Of a stretch of DNA of 64,000 bases, positions 1 to 10,447 are shown one piece after another (the first letter of the stretch is position 1; the number at the start of each line of letters is the position of its first letter). Where the stretch lies: assembly GCF_031628175.1 (NCBI RefSeq), contig NZ_JAVLVT010000009.1:118596-182595 (forward strand). Direction: 5' to 3'. Position numbers and translations under genes: made by a program. Origin of the DNA: Lipingzhangella_A rawalii. GTDB lineage: Bacteria > Actinomycetota > Actinomycetes > Streptosporangiales > Streptosporangiaceae. Under the pieces are notes generated by a model. The model did no database searches. It saw only the letters and a program-made list of their open reading frames with translations, and was not told the DNA's origin.

Positions 1-47
1 TGCCACACCTCGGGGCGGGTGAACCACTCCCAGAGGGCGGGAATCAC
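1..47 (-). CDS. Second osmoprotectant ABC permease, 5' end only
   Basis: This is a partial gene running off the left edge. A GTG at 47-45 opens a frame reading V-I-P-A-L-W-E-W-F-T-R-P, typical of the start of an OpuC-type permease. GTG overlaps the TGA of the preceding permease as GTGA (47-44), so the two are probably translationally coupled. A GGAGGT sits a few bases upstream within the end of that gene. OpuC-type systems often carry two permeases in one operon, which supports the call. Only about 15 codons are visible, so the family assignment rests on context. Confidence 0.6.
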   Translation of the reverse strand, partial: MIPALWEWFTRPEVW

Positions 48-745
48 CTCCACCGGTCACCTCCCCCGATTCGCGGCCCACGCCGCGGGGCCGCCATCCT
101 GGTCCAGGGAGTGAGCCAGCGCTGCGTCAGCACCAGGAGCCCGTCCACGGCGAAGGCGAGGGCCACCGACAGGACGGTCCCAACCACGATGGGGGTGGCG
201 AACTGGCGATCGAATCCCCAGCTCAGAATGAGCTGCCCCAGGCCCCCCAGACCAACCAGGGAAGCCACACTGACCATGCTGATCGTGGCGACGGCCGCCA
301 CACGCAGGCCCGCGATCACGGCCGGTGTCGCCACGGGGAGCTCCACCTGCACCAGTCGCCGGATCGGCCCGAATCCCATGGCCACCGCGGCCTGGCGCAC
401 GTGATCCGGAACCTGCCGCAGCCCGTCGGTGACGTTGGGGAGGAGAATCACCAGACTGTAGATCGTCAACGGGATGATCGCGGTCCACAGGCTGAAGCTG
501 GTGTAGGGAAGCAGCAGGAAGAACAGAGCGATCGACGGCACCGCGTACAGGATGTTGACCGTGGTCAACGCCCAGGGGTACACCCGCTGCCACCGAGCAC
601 AGACAATCCCGACCGGCAGGGCGATCCCCAGCCCCAACAGCAACGGCACCAGCGACAGGTGCAGGTGCTCCAGCAGCAACGCGAGAATCGGGTCGTCCAG
701 GTTGTTCCAGACCCAGTCCCAACGGATCAACGGGTCCTCACCCAT
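44..745 (-). CDS. Osmoprotectant (glycine betaine/choline-type) ABC transporter permease
   Basis: A 233-residue membrane protein of the OpuCB/ProW family, forming part of the channel that imports quaternary-amine osmoprotectants. About five hydrophobic segments are visible. The cytoplasmic EAA-type loop reads QAAVAMGFGPIRRLVQVELP, followed by a second hydrophobic block ending SLVGLGGLGQLI. I chose the ATG at 745 because it lies in an 8-base ATGGGTGA overlap with the stop of the ATPase gene (TGA 740-738), a common coupling in these operons. An earlier in-frame ATG at 796 would add 17 residues with no homology value. The substrate is inferred from family only. The substrate-binding protein would lie to the left of the window. 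Confidence 0.85.
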   Translation of the reverse strand: MGEDPLIRWDWVWNNLDDPILALLLEHLHLSLVPLLLGLGIALPVGIVCARWQRVYPWALTTVNILYAVPSIALFFLLLPYTSFSLWTAIIPLTIYSLVILLPNVTDGLRQVPDHVRQAAVAMGFGPIRRLVQVELPVATPAVIAGLRVAAVATISMVSVASLVGLGGLGQLILSWGFDRQFATPIVVGTVLSVALAFAVDGLLVLTQRWLTPWTRMAAPRRGPRIGGGDRWR

Positions 746-1883
746 GGGCACGCGTTCCCGCAGCACCGTTGCCACCCGCATCCCAGATGGCCGCACTCAG
801 GTCGGTCTGGCGTACCACGCCCAAGACCCGGCCGGTCCGGTCCACCCCGACCGCGCGGCTGGCCGGCGAGAGCATCGCCGCGTCCAGCGCCGCGCGCAAC
901 GAGTCGGTGGACACGGTGAATACGTGGCCGTACCGCACCAGGTCGAGCTCGCCCACGGGGGTGGTAGCCGCTGTGTTCGCGAGCGTGTCCGCGTGGATCC
1001 AGCCCAGGGGATGTTCCCTGGAGTCAACCGCGAGCAGCCAGGGCTCGTCCTTGGATCTGGCCTGGCCCAGGGCGGCACCGGCGGGGTGATCCGCATCCAC
1101 GATGGCCGCACGCCGCAGCTGCAACTCGGACGCGGGAAAGAACGAAAGCCGGCGTACTCCCCGGTCATAGCCCAGGAACGCCTCCACGAACTCATCGACG
1201 GGCTCCGCCAGCAGGTGCTCGGGGTGGTCGAACTGGGCGAGGCGGCCTCCGGGACGGAACACCGCGATCGCGTCCCCGATACGCACGGCCTCGTCGATGT
1301 CGTGGGTGACGAACACGATCGTTTTCCGCAACTCCCGCTGGAGCCGCAGCAGCTCCTCCTGGAGGCTCTTGCGCACCACCGGGTCCACCGCACTGAACGG
1401 CTCGTCCATGAGGAGGATGGGTGGGTCGGCCGCCAGGGCCCGGGCGACTCCGACTCGTTGCTGCTGGCCCCCGGACAGTTGCTGGGGGTACCGCTGCGCC
1501 AGTTCGGGGGCCAGCCCCACGAGCTCCATCAATTCCGCGCTGCGGCGTAGCGCGGCGCGTCTCGTCGTCCCCACGAGGAAGGGGACGGTCGCGATGTTGT
1601 GCTGCACGGTTCGGTGGGGAAACAGTCCGGCCTGTTGGATCACGTATCCGATCGAGCGCCGGAGCGCGACGGGATCCCGGGCCCGGATATCCTGGCCGTC
1701 GATGGCGATGTGCCCCTCGGTGTGCTCGACCATTCGGTTGATCATCCGGAGGGTGGTGGTCTTGCCGCATCCCGAGGGACCGACGAGCACCGTGGTTCGG
1801 GCCGCGGGCACCTCCAGGTCCAGCTGGTCGACGGCCACCGTGCCACCCGGGTAGCGCTTCGAGACCCCCGTAAACGTGATCAT
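738..1883 (-). CDS. opuCA: Osmoprotectant ABC transporter ATPase with CBS domains
   Basis: A 381-residue OpuCA/ProV-type ATP-binding subunit. Walker A is GPSGCGKTTT near residue 36, the Q-loop is in YVIQQAGLFPH, the ABC signature is LSGGQQQRVGVARAL and Walker B with catalytic Glu is ILLMDEPFSAVD, followed by a THD H-loop. After residue 240 comes a C-terminal pair of CBS-like repeats ending LGVVRQTDLSAAIW. In characterised OpuA/OpuC proteins this region senses ionic strength. It is the first gene of a minus-strand operon with the permeases at 745 and 47. The 224 bases upstream separate it from nrtR and should hold its promoter, but I could not define one. Substrate (betaine, choline, ectoine) cannot be read from sequence. 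Confidence 0.88.
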   Translation of the reverse strand: MITFTGVSKRYPGGTVAVDQLDLEVPAARTTVLVGPSGCGKTTTLRMINRMVEHTEGHIAIDGQDIRARDPVALRRSIGYVIQQAGLFPHRTVQHNIATVPFLVGTTRRAALRRSAELMELVGLAPELAQRYPQQLSGGQQQRVGVARALAADPPILLMDEPFSAVDPVVRKSLQEELLRLQRELRKTIVFVTHDIDEAVRIGDAIAVFRPGGRLAQFDHPEHLLAEPVDEFVEAFLGYDRGVRRLSFFPASELQLRRAAIVDADHPAGAALGQARSKDEPWLLAVDSREHPLGWIHADTLANTAATTPVGELDLVRYGHVFTVSTDSLRAALDAAMLSPASRAVGVDRTGRVLGVVRQTDLSAAIWDAGGNGAAGTRAHG

Positions 1884-2107
1884 GAGTCCGTTCTGCCCCA
1901 GGCCGGTTTCCTCTCCCCGGCACCTCGGGGCGATCCTCCCTGTGTCGCTTCGCCGGGACCGCGGCCGTCTCCCGCGTGGGTCGCGGGTCCACCGTGCCGC
2001 AGCAACCAGATTCGAACGTGTGTACGCTTTTGAGATCCAGCCTAACCCGGACGGACGCTACCACCCAGTCCGGCCCCCGCTATCGACGGCACGCGGCTGC
2101 TTCGCAG

Positions 2108-2911
2108 CTACCCGCGATGCGGGGGACGCAACACCGCGAAGGCATCGGTCACTTCCAGCTCCCGCTGGCGAAACCGGAACAGGGCCGCCGGTCGGCCGCC
2201 GGAGCGCCCCGAGGGAACGCACCGACCGGTATCCTCGATCTGGCCCCGGCGCAGGAGCACCCGCCGAAGGTTGGTCGCGGCCACGTCGTGCCCCAGCGCC
2301 GCCCGGTAGTAGCCGGACAGCTCCGACATGGTGAACTCTGGCGGGGCAAGCGCGAAGCCGACATTGGTGTAGGACAGCTTGGCCCGCAGCCGACGGCGCC
2401 CCGAGTCGACGATGCCCGCGTGATCGAAGGCCATCTGCGGAAGCTGGGTGGCGGGATGCCAGCTGGTGTCCGCCGGGATGACCGGATCGAGATCGGCGGG
2501 AACCAACCCCAGGTAGGCGGTGGCCAACACGCGGCCGCCGGGGTGCCGCTCCGGCTCGCCCCGGGTCTCCAGCTGCTCGAGATGGGTGAGGTCCCGCACG
2601 TCGACCTTCTGGGCGAGCTGACGACGGATCGAGGGGTCAAGGTCCTCCTGCCAGCCCAGCCGCCCTCCGGGTAGCGCCCAGAAGCCGGCGAAGGGGGCAC
2701 GTGCACGTTCCCAGAGCAGCACCGACAGACGTCCGGCCCGGATCTGGAGCACGACAGCCAGGACCTCGTGTGCCTGGCCCGCGAGCGAGCTGGACGAGCC
2801 GGACGAGCCGGACGGCACAGCCGCGGCTGAGACGCCCGACGTCGTCACCTCCGCAGTCCACGACACGTCGGGCCCACCCTCCATGTCACAACCCCCATCC
2901 TGTCCGCTCAT
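2108..2911 (-). CDS. nrtR: NrtR-type Nudix-fold transcriptional regulator of NAD metabolism
   Basis: A 267-residue protein with an N-terminal Nudix fold (about residues 45-180) and a C-terminal winged-helix part (about 190-260), the architecture of NrtR. The Nudix box is degenerate. After GGRLGWQED the expected R-E-x-x-E-E reads R-Q-L-A-Q-K, so hydrolysis is unlikely. That is normal for NrtR, which binds ADP-ribose as effector. It is divergent from nadA, a classical NrtR target. Start: I prefer the ATG at 2911 because a TAGCAT -10 hexamer (2924-2919) lies exactly 7 bases upstream, fitting a leaderless mRNA. An ATG at 2920 is the alternative. A perfect 7-base inverted repeat at 2947-2965 is the candidate operator. 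It could instead be a plain Nudix hydrolase, but the missing catalytic Glu residues argue against that. Confidence 0.8.
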   Translation of the reverse strand: MSGQDGGCDMEGGPDVSWTAEVTTSGVSAAAVPSGSSGSSSSLAGQAHEVLAVVLQIRAGRLSVLLWERARAPFAGFWALPGGRLGWQEDLDPSIRRQLAQKVDVRDLTHLEQLETRGEPERHPGGRVLATAYLGLVPADLDPVIPADTSWHPATQLPQMAFDHAGIVDSGRRRLRAKLSYTNVGFALAPPEFTMSELSGYYRAALGHDVAATNLRRVLLRRGQIEDTGRCVPSGRSGGRPAALFRFRQRELEVTDAFAVLRPPHRG

Positions 2912-2933
2912 ACCGCACATGCTAGGGTGTTTC

Positions 2934-2965
2934 TAGTTTTTGCTTTCCAGACACAAACTGTCTGG
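2934..2965 (+). promoter_or_regulatory. nadA promoter -10 and NrtR-like operator palindrome
   Basis: TAGTTT at 2934-2939 is a plausible nadA -10 element. Starting about 7 bases later is CCAGACA-CAAAC-TGTCTGG (2947-2965), a perfect inverted repeat with 7-base arms and a 5-base spacer. The repeat covers the expected nadA start site and lies about 36 bases upstream of the leaderless nrtR start, so one protein bound here could repress both genes. Assignment to NrtR is inference from the gene pair. Confidence 0.6.
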
Positions 2966-2983
2966 TTTCCGAGAGGATCAACC

Positions 2984-4009
2984 GTGGGGGATCCAATGGC
3001 GCAGGCAGGGACCGGGACGGCCGATGCCGCCCCGGGCACGGTGGCGAACGCGGAATGGGCCAAGGAGGTCCGTCGCCTCGCACGCGAACAGGACGCGGTC
3101 ATCCTCGCGCACAACTACCAGCGCCCAGAGATCCAGGAGGTGGCCGACCACACGGGCGACTCGCTCGGGCTATCCCGGCTGGCCAGCGAGGTCAGCGCGA
3201 GCACGATCGTCTTCTGCGGCGTTCATTTCATGGCGGAGACCGCCAAGATCCTCTCCCCGGACAAGCGGGTCCTCCTGCCCGACCCCCGGGCGGGATGCTC
3301 CCTGGCCGACACCATCACCGCCGAGGACGTGCGCGCCTGGCGGGCCGAACACCCCGACGCCGTGGTGGTGGCCTACGTCAACACCACCGCCGCGGTAAAA
3401 GCCGAAACCGATATCTGCTGCACCTCCTCCAACGCGGCCGATGTGGTCCGCTCCATCCCGCCGGAACGGGAGATTCTCTTCCTCCCGGACCAGTTCCTGG
3501 GAGCACACGTCAAGCGGGTAACCGGGCGGGAGAACATCCACGTCTGGATGGGTGAATGCCACGTCCACGCCGGCATCGACGGCCACACCCTACGGGAACG
3601 TGTCGCCGCCGAACCCGACGCCGAGGTCTATGTCCACCCGGAATGCGGCTGTGCCACCTCCGCGCTGTACCTCGTGGGGTCCGGCAGCGTGGATCAGGAC
3701 CGGGTCCAGGTCCTGTCCACGGGCGGCATGCTCAGCGCCGCCGAGTCCACCTCCGCCGACAAGGTGCTCATCGCGACGGAGACCGGAATGCTGCACCAAC
3801 TACGCGGCGCCAACCCGAACACCCAGTTCGAAGCGGTGAACCCCCGCGCGGAGTGCCACTACATGAAGATGATCACGGCGGATCGGCTCCTGGAGTCCCT
3901 GCGGACCGCAACAACGGAAATCACGGTGCCCGAGGACATCGCGGAACGGGCCCGCCGCTCCGTGCGCCACATGGTCGCCATCGGATCATCGGGCCGCGGC
4001 GGCGAATAG
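2984..4009 (+). CDS. nadA: Quinolinate synthase
   Basis: A 341-residue NadA, which condenses iminoaspartate with dihydroxyacetone phosphate to quinolinate in de novo NAD synthesis using a [4Fe-4S] cluster. The three cluster cysteines are visible as C78 in FCGVHFMAE, C192 in MGECHVHAG and C291 in AECHYMKM. Their spacing matches the family. The Tyr/His motif HNYQRPEIQ is near the N-terminus. GTG at 2984 was chosen because GAGAGG lies 7 bases upstream. The ATG at 2996 has no such site. nadB and nadC, often downstream in actinobacteria, are absent here, so nadA appears monocistronic. Control by the divergent NrtR-like protein is likely. Confidence 0.95.
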   Translation: MGDPMAQAGTGTADAAPGTVANAEWAKEVRRLAREQDAVILAHNYQRPEIQEVADHTGDSLGLSRLASEVSASTIVFCGVHFMAETAKILSPDKRVLLPDPRAGCSLADTITAEDVRAWRAEHPDAVVVAYVNTTAAVKAETDICCTSSNAADVVRSIPPEREILFLPDQFLGAHVKRVTGRENIHVWMGECHVHAGIDGHTLRERVAAEPDAEVYVHPECGCATSALYLVGSGSVDQDRVQVLSTGGMLSAAESTSADKVLIATETGMLHQLRGANPNTQFEAVNPRAECHYMKMITADRLLESLRTATTEITVPEDIAERARRSVRHMVAIGSSGRGGE

Positions 4010-4177
4010 CGCACCACCCACACACCCGGATCTCTCCGCGATCGGCAGCACCCCCACCCCAATTGCCGCTACCATTCGGGGACAACTCCGACGTCCCGGG
4101 CCGGGCGCCCCCACCCACATCCGCCCACCCGGGGCGGTCACGCGTCGGGCGCCCGCGTACGACCCGCACCGGGGCAG

Positions 4178-5758
4178 GTGCGGCCCTGGTTACCGCCGCG
4201 GCCCGCGTTCGCGGTGGAATCCGGACGGCCGACCGTCAGCGTCAAGGGGGTGGTGGGAGCGGAACAGGGCAGCACCGGAGACAGTGCCACCGGCCGGGCA
4301 CAGCCATGCGGTGGCACCGACGGGGCATGCGGTGCCGCGTCCACGCCCGGCAGCGACACGACCCCCACCCCGGATACCACCAGCGAACAGCTTCTAGCCG
4401 CCGTGCCGGAGCTGTACCAGTACTGCTGGTCCCTGGTTGGCCCCGGGGCGATCGCCACCACCGGCAGCCCAAGCACCCGACTCACCGGAGCCTGCGCCGC
4501 GGTGTGGACAGCACTACTCACGGCCACCGAGCGGCTGTCGGAGCGGACCGACCACGCCAACACCCCACCCCTGCGGGTATGGCTATTCGCCCTGGCCCGC
4601 GCGGCATGTCAACGAAGCGGCTGGATCCGCAGCTCCCCGTATGCGGCATTGTCCATCACCGACGCCGAGGCGGCACCCGCGGCTGTCCTGGGCAGCCTGC
4701 CACCAAGCCAGCGGGAACTGCTGGAGCTGGCACTGCGGCACGGCCTGAGTCCCGGCCAGACCGCCCTGGTGACGGGCCTGGACCGCACCACCGTGGCCCG
4801 ACTCACGGAGGCCGCCATCAGCCGGTGCCGGGACATCATCGCCGCCGAAGCCCCGGAGCTGCTGGAGACGGACCGGTCGCTGTCCCCCCGACGCCTGGCT
4901 GACGTCCTGGCCGAGATGCCGCCACCCCACCCACCCCAGAAGCTGACCGCACTGGTCCGGCACGGCTGTACGGCTCCGGAGCAGGCCACCGCGCGACAGG
5001 CCGCCGTGCAGCGGCTCGGCCCCTACGACGTCGGGGTGTGGCCTCGACATGTTGGCGCTGCCCACGATCCCGACGAAGCGCGTTGGGCCGCACCATCTCC
5101 CGTGGGCACGGACACGGACGGCTCCGTGGATCCACACGATCGCCTGGCCGGCCCCGAGGCGGCGGGGCCGGTTCACGTCGATGTTGCACCGTCCCATACC
5201 GGGCCGGGCGTGTCCCGACGTCACTGGCTGCTTCCCGCGGTCGCCGGGCTGTGCACGGTTATCGTGGCACTCGCCGTATGGGGGGCGGCCGCCTATCTCG
5301 GTGGCCCGCGGGTCGTGGCCGGTCCACCCCTGGACCTGCCCGCGGCGAGTACACCCGCCGGCGACACCGGCGGTCCCACCGGGGCTGAGGCCGCTCCCAC
5401 GCCACCGGGCCCGTCCGCAGCCCACCCGGGTGGCCGCGCGGACACCGCCCCGTCCGCCACCGGCGATCCACCAGCCCCCGAGGAGTCACCGGACCCCGCC
5501 CCTGTTCCCCCGGCTGAGGACACCGCAGACTCGGGGGCGAGCGCGGCGGCACCAGAGCAGGCCCCCGACGACACCGGCGGCTCTGGAGCATCCACAGAAG
5601 ACCCCTCGCCCAGCGCTCCGCCACACACTCCCCCTGGTGAGGACTCCGACGGCGACGGTGACGACAACGGAGAGGATCCGAACGGTGACGACGGCGGCCG
5701 TGGGGGCCTGCTGTCCGAGGTCACTGACGCACTCGACAAGCTCCTGGGGCGCTCCTGA
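4178..5758 (+). CDS. Membrane-anchored sigma-factor-like protein with Pro/acidic tail
   Basis: Up to 526 residues. The N-terminal half (about 70-290) resembles an ECF-type sigma factor: a region-2-like helical stretch, the phrase LPPSQRELLELALRHGLS and a helix-turn-helix TALVTGLDRTTVARL (about residues 185-210). Unlike a normal sigma factor, one hydrophobic segment follows at about 350-372 (RRHWLLPAVAGLCTVIVALAV). It leads to about 150 residues rich in Pro, Ser, Thr, Asp and Gly that would lie outside the cell. That layout suggests a membrane-tethered regulator, possibly a fused sigma/sensor. The start is uncertain: GTG 4178 is the longest option and lacks a good ribosome site, so the first ~60 residues may not be translated. 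No anti-sigma gene is adjacent. Function is inferred only. Confidence 0.6.
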   Translation: MRPWLPPRPAFAVESGRPTVSVKGVVGAEQGSTGDSATGRAQPCGGTDGACGAASTPGSDTTPTPDTTSEQLLAAVPELYQYCWSLVGPGAIATTGSPSTRLTGACAAVWTALLTATERLSERTDHANTPPLRVWLFALARAACQRSGWIRSSPYAALSITDAEAAPAAVLGSLPPSQRELLELALRHGLSPGQTALVTGLDRTTVARLTEAAISRCRDIIAAEAPELLETDRSLSPRRLADVLAEMPPPHPPQKLTALVRHGCTAPEQATARQAAVQRLGPYDVGVWPRHVGAAHDPDEARWAAPSPVGTDTDGSVDPHDRLAGPEAAGPVHVDVAPSHTGPGVSRRHWLLPAVAGLCTVIVALAVWGAAAYLGGPRVVAGPPLDLPAASTPAGDTGGPTGAEAAPTPPGPSAAHPGGRADTAPSATGDPPAPEESPDPAPVPPAEDTADSGASAAAPEQAPDDTGGSGASTEDPSPSAPPHTPPGEDSDGDGDDNGEDPNGDDGGRGGLLSEVTDALDKLLGRS

Positions 5759-5904
5759 GAACGACCCCTGCCCGGGGTTTCGACAGCGGAAACCCCACAG
5801 TCGCCGCGATGCGGGCTTGTGGATATGTGCCGTTTCGGATGCGGACGTAACGTGCGTCACTCGACAGCATCCACGGCACACACAGAAGGCAAGGGAGAAT
5901 TCTG

Positions 5905-7731
<1,827 letters not shown>

Positions 7732-7994
7732 ATGCCCTGACGGTCGCTCGCCCCGTCCCCCTGCTCCTCGGCCTGCCGCGGGCAGTGTCCGGGAAGGAGG
7801 GGGACATGGCCGGAAGCCACGGGAGTGGTGACAAACGCCGAAGCGCGACCGAGGATCGCGCCGCCTTTCCGCGTACCCGGGCGCACGAGGTTGCCCGTGG
7901 ACCGTCGGGGTGCTCGACCTCGCCCGCCAGGACCATGTCCCGCTGCGCCACCACTGGCCAGGAACGGTCTGTAGCGTGCGGCGGCACGCGGATA
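7732..7994. other. Convergent intergenic region without recognisable gene
   Basis: These 263 bases separate the 3' ends of the nucleotidase and TetR genes. An open frame crosses it on the plus strand, but it continues antisense through the TetR gene and resembles nothing. I see no strong hairpin. Confidence 0.5.
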
Positions 7995-8594
7995 TCAGTC
8001 CATACCGGCCAGCAGGCGGTCAGCGGTGACCTGCAACCGGTGCTGGACCTGCTCCACGTCGCGATGGCCTTTGAGTACCTCGAGTACCTCGAATATCCAC
8101 ACCCCACACAGGGACCCCACGACGAGATAGTCCGGACTCTCCCGGTCCGGAACGCGCTCCGCGTCGGTCTCCTGGCGGGCGACCCGCCACAGCAGATCCG
8201 TGATCCGGGGGGCGAGATCGGTCGTGGCCTCGGTCATGATCAACGACCGCACCAGGGCGTCGCCGAGTTCGGGCTCCCGCATCAGGCCCCGGGTCGCGCG
8301 TAGCAACACGTCCACGGCACGTCCCGCCGCGGTCGGGGCCGCCGGAGGGCGACGCTCGATACTGCGTTCGAGCAGGTCGAGCTCTTCGGTGACGACGGCC
8401 ACCACGAGATCCATCTTGGACGGAAAGTAGCGGTACAGAGTCCCCAGGGCAACGCCCGCACGCTCGGCCACAGCCCGCATCTGCATGGCCTCGACGCCGC
8501 CACGGAGCGCGAGGGCCGCGGCGGTCTGCACGATCCGTTTCCGACGTTGGCTCTGGTTGCGCATCCGCAGGCTGGCTGGCGCCTGGGCTCCCAC
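7995..8594 (-). CDS. TetR-family regulator, KstR-like
   Basis: A 199-residue TetR repressor. The DNA-binding N-terminus reads SQRRKRIVQTAAALA then MQMRAVAERAGVALGTLYRYFPSK, close to KstR, the cholesterol-catabolism repressor of mycobacteria. The C-terminal ligand domain is diverged. GTG at 8594 was chosen because GAGGGGAG lies 7 bases upstream (8609-8602). Longer in-frame starts exist but lack a site. Upstream are three AACACGTT boxes, one matching the published KstR consensus TNNAACNNGTTNNA exactly, so autoregulation is likely. It is divergent from the GT4/methyltransferase/toroid cluster and probably controls it. No sterol genes are in the window, so the effector may be a different acyl-CoA or lipid. 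Family call is firm. The KstR-like specificity is inference. Confidence 0.85.
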   Translation of the reverse strand: MGAQAPASLRMRNQSQRRKRIVQTAAALALRGGVEAMQMRAVAERAGVALGTLYRYFPSKMDLVVAVVTEELDLLERSIERRPPAAPTAAGRAVDVLLRATRGLMREPELGDALVRSLIMTEATTDLAPRITDLLWRVARQETDAERVPDRESPDYLVVGSLCGVWIFEVLEVLKGHRDVEQVQHRLQVTADRLLAGMD

Positions 8595-9147
8595 AGCGTC
8601 ACTCCCCTCGTTGCCCGTAGGGACGGCTACCCCTTCCGCGGGAGGGATTGCTACACGTCCCCCGCCCGCCACACGGCATGCGTCCACAACTCCACGAACA
8701 CGTTATCCAATGATCGAGTACGGGCTCCGCGGCCGGAGACAACGGTGCCGGAGCTCACGTCCTCCCGGGATGGAGCCGCGCGACGTTGATCCACCACGGT
8801 CCTACCCACCGACCACAACTAGAACACGTTTCATTGGCGATCATTGGCGAATCCGACAGATGACCAACCGGTCACCCCGAAACTGTAGTAGATCTAACAC
8901 GTTATGTGATCGGACGTGCGATGGGAGCTTCGACCCACAGCACCGACAACCGGGCCGGACGCACGCGCATCACCAGCCCCAGTTAAACTACCGAGTAACC
9001 TGGCCGACGGCCCAGCCCGCCGGATTGACGCACGTCGAAGCACCAGGACAACCAGACAGCGGTACCGCCCGTACCGAACCGAGGCTTTCGAGCCACTGCC
9101 ACCCTTTCGACCATCCTGCCGGCCAGCACCGGATAAGCGACCCACCC
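8595..9147. promoter_or_regulatory. Divergent control region with three KstR-like boxes
   Basis: A 553-base non-coding region, partly A/T-rich. The octamer AACACGTT occurs at 8697-8704, 8823-8830 and 8896-8903. The middle copy, TAGAACACGTTTCA (8820-8833), fits TNNAACNNGTTNNA at every fixed position. The outer two keep the AACNNGTT core but differ at an outer base. A direct repeat CATTGGCGA occurs twice at 8832-8850, adjoining the middle box. These features lie between the TetR gene and the GT4 operon. Confidence 0.65.
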
Positions 9148-10398
9148 ATGCACCACGGCCCACTGCGCATCGCCCTGCTGTCCTATCGCAGCAAACCGCA
9201 CTGCGGCGGACAGGGAATCTATGTCCGCCACCTGTCCCGGGAACTCGCCGCACTCGGTCACAGTGTCCACGTGCTGTCCGGCCAGCCCTACCCCGACCTG
9301 GATGCCGGAGTTGAACTCGTGCCGGTGCCCAGCCTGGACCTCTACAACGACCGGGACCCGTTCCGCACCCCGCCGCTCCGGGAATGGCGGGACTGGATCG
9401 ACGCACTCGAAGTCGCCACGATGTGGACCGCAGGATTCCCCGAACCACTCACGTTCTCCCTGCGCGCCCGGCGAGAACTCCGCTCCCGCGCCGAGTGCTA
9501 TGACGTCGTGCACGACAACCAGACCCTGGGCTACGGGCTGTTGGGGCTCGGGCGAGTCGGTCTCCCCCTGGTCACCACGATCCACCACCCCATCACGGTC
9601 GACCGCAGGATCGAACTCGACCAGGCCCGGGGGCTCCAGCGACTCAGCAAACGTCGCTGGTACAGCTTCGTGGGCATGCAGGCACGCGTGGCCCGACGAC
9701 TGAGCCCCATCCTGGTTCCCTCCCAGTCCTCGGCCGACGACATCGTCCGTGAGTTCGCGGTAGATCGTGCCCGCACCGAAGTGGTACCGCTCGGCGTGGA
9801 CACCCGCTACTTTCACCCGCGCCCCGAGGTCAGCCGCGCTCCCGGACACCTCGTGTGCGTCGCCAGCGCCGACAGCCCGCTCAAGGGAGTGGACGTGCTG
9901 CTCCGCGCCACAGCCAAACTCGCCACCGAACGGGACGTACGGTTGACCGTGGTGAGTCGACCGAAGCCCGGGGGCGAATCGGACCGGCTCGTGGACGCGC
10001 TCAGCCTGCGCGATCGCGTGAACTTTGTGCACGGCCTCAGTGACGAGGAACTCGCACGGCTCCTCGCCAGCGCCGAGGTTGCCGTGGTGCCCTCCTACTA
10101 CGAGGGCTTCTCCCTGCCCGCCGTGGAGGCCATGGCCTGCGCAACACCACTCGTTGCCAGCAGGGCGGGCGCCCTGCCCGAGGTCGTCGGGTCCAACGAG
10201 ACCGCAGGCCGGCTCGTTCCGCCCGGGGATCCCGAAGAACTGGCCATGACCATTGGTCGACTCCTCGACGCCCCCGACGAGCGGGAACGCATGGGGGCCG
10301 CCGCCTGGGAGCGGGTCCGCGCGCATTTCAGCTGGCGCGCCGTGGCGGAGACCACCGCCGCGCGCTACCGCGACACGATGGCGACAGCCCCGCGCTGA
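9148..10398 (+). CDS. GT4-family glycosyltransferase
   Basis: A 416-residue GT-B fold retaining glycosyltransferase. The N-terminal acceptor half opens with IALLSYRSKPHCGGQGIYV, the glycine-rich loop of GT4 enzymes. The C-terminal donor half has the E-x7-E motif in SYYEGFSLPAVEAMACATP plus SADSPLKGVDVLL, where the sugar nucleotide binds. No signal peptide or membrane segment is present, so it should act at the inner face of the membrane. ATG 9148 begins the conserved N-terminus, and only a weak AAGCGA precedes it. It is the first gene of a plus-strand cluster with a SAM methyltransferase and a prenyltransferase-like protein. Acceptor and product are unknown. Confidence 0.85.
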   Translation: MHHGPLRIALLSYRSKPHCGGQGIYVRHLSRELAALGHSVHVLSGQPYPDLDAGVELVPVPSLDLYNDRDPFRTPPLREWRDWIDALEVATMWTAGFPEPLTFSLRARRELRSRAECYDVVHDNQTLGYGLLGLGRVGLPLVTTIHHPITVDRRIELDQARGLQRLSKRRWYSFVGMQARVARRLSPILVPSQSSADDIVREFAVDRARTEVVPLGVDTRYFHPRPEVSRAPGHLVCVASADSPLKGVDVLLRATAKLATERDVRLTVVSRPKPGGESDRLVDALSLRDRVNFVHGLSDEELARLLASAEVAVVPSYYEGFSLPAVEAMACATPLVASRAGALPEVVGSNETAGRLVPPGDPEELAMTIGRLLDAPDERERMGAAAWERVRAHFSWRAVAETTAARYRDTMATAPR

Positions 10399-10447
10399 GC
10401 GGTCCCGGTCCCAACCCTCCACCACCCCAACCCTGAAGGAGCCACCC

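Noticed and set aside
2012..2027. TCGAACGTGTGTACGC, resembling an actinobacterial SOS (LexA) box
   Set aside because: The right half has two mismatches and the nearest gene downstream is an osmoprotectant transporter, not a DNA-repair gene.
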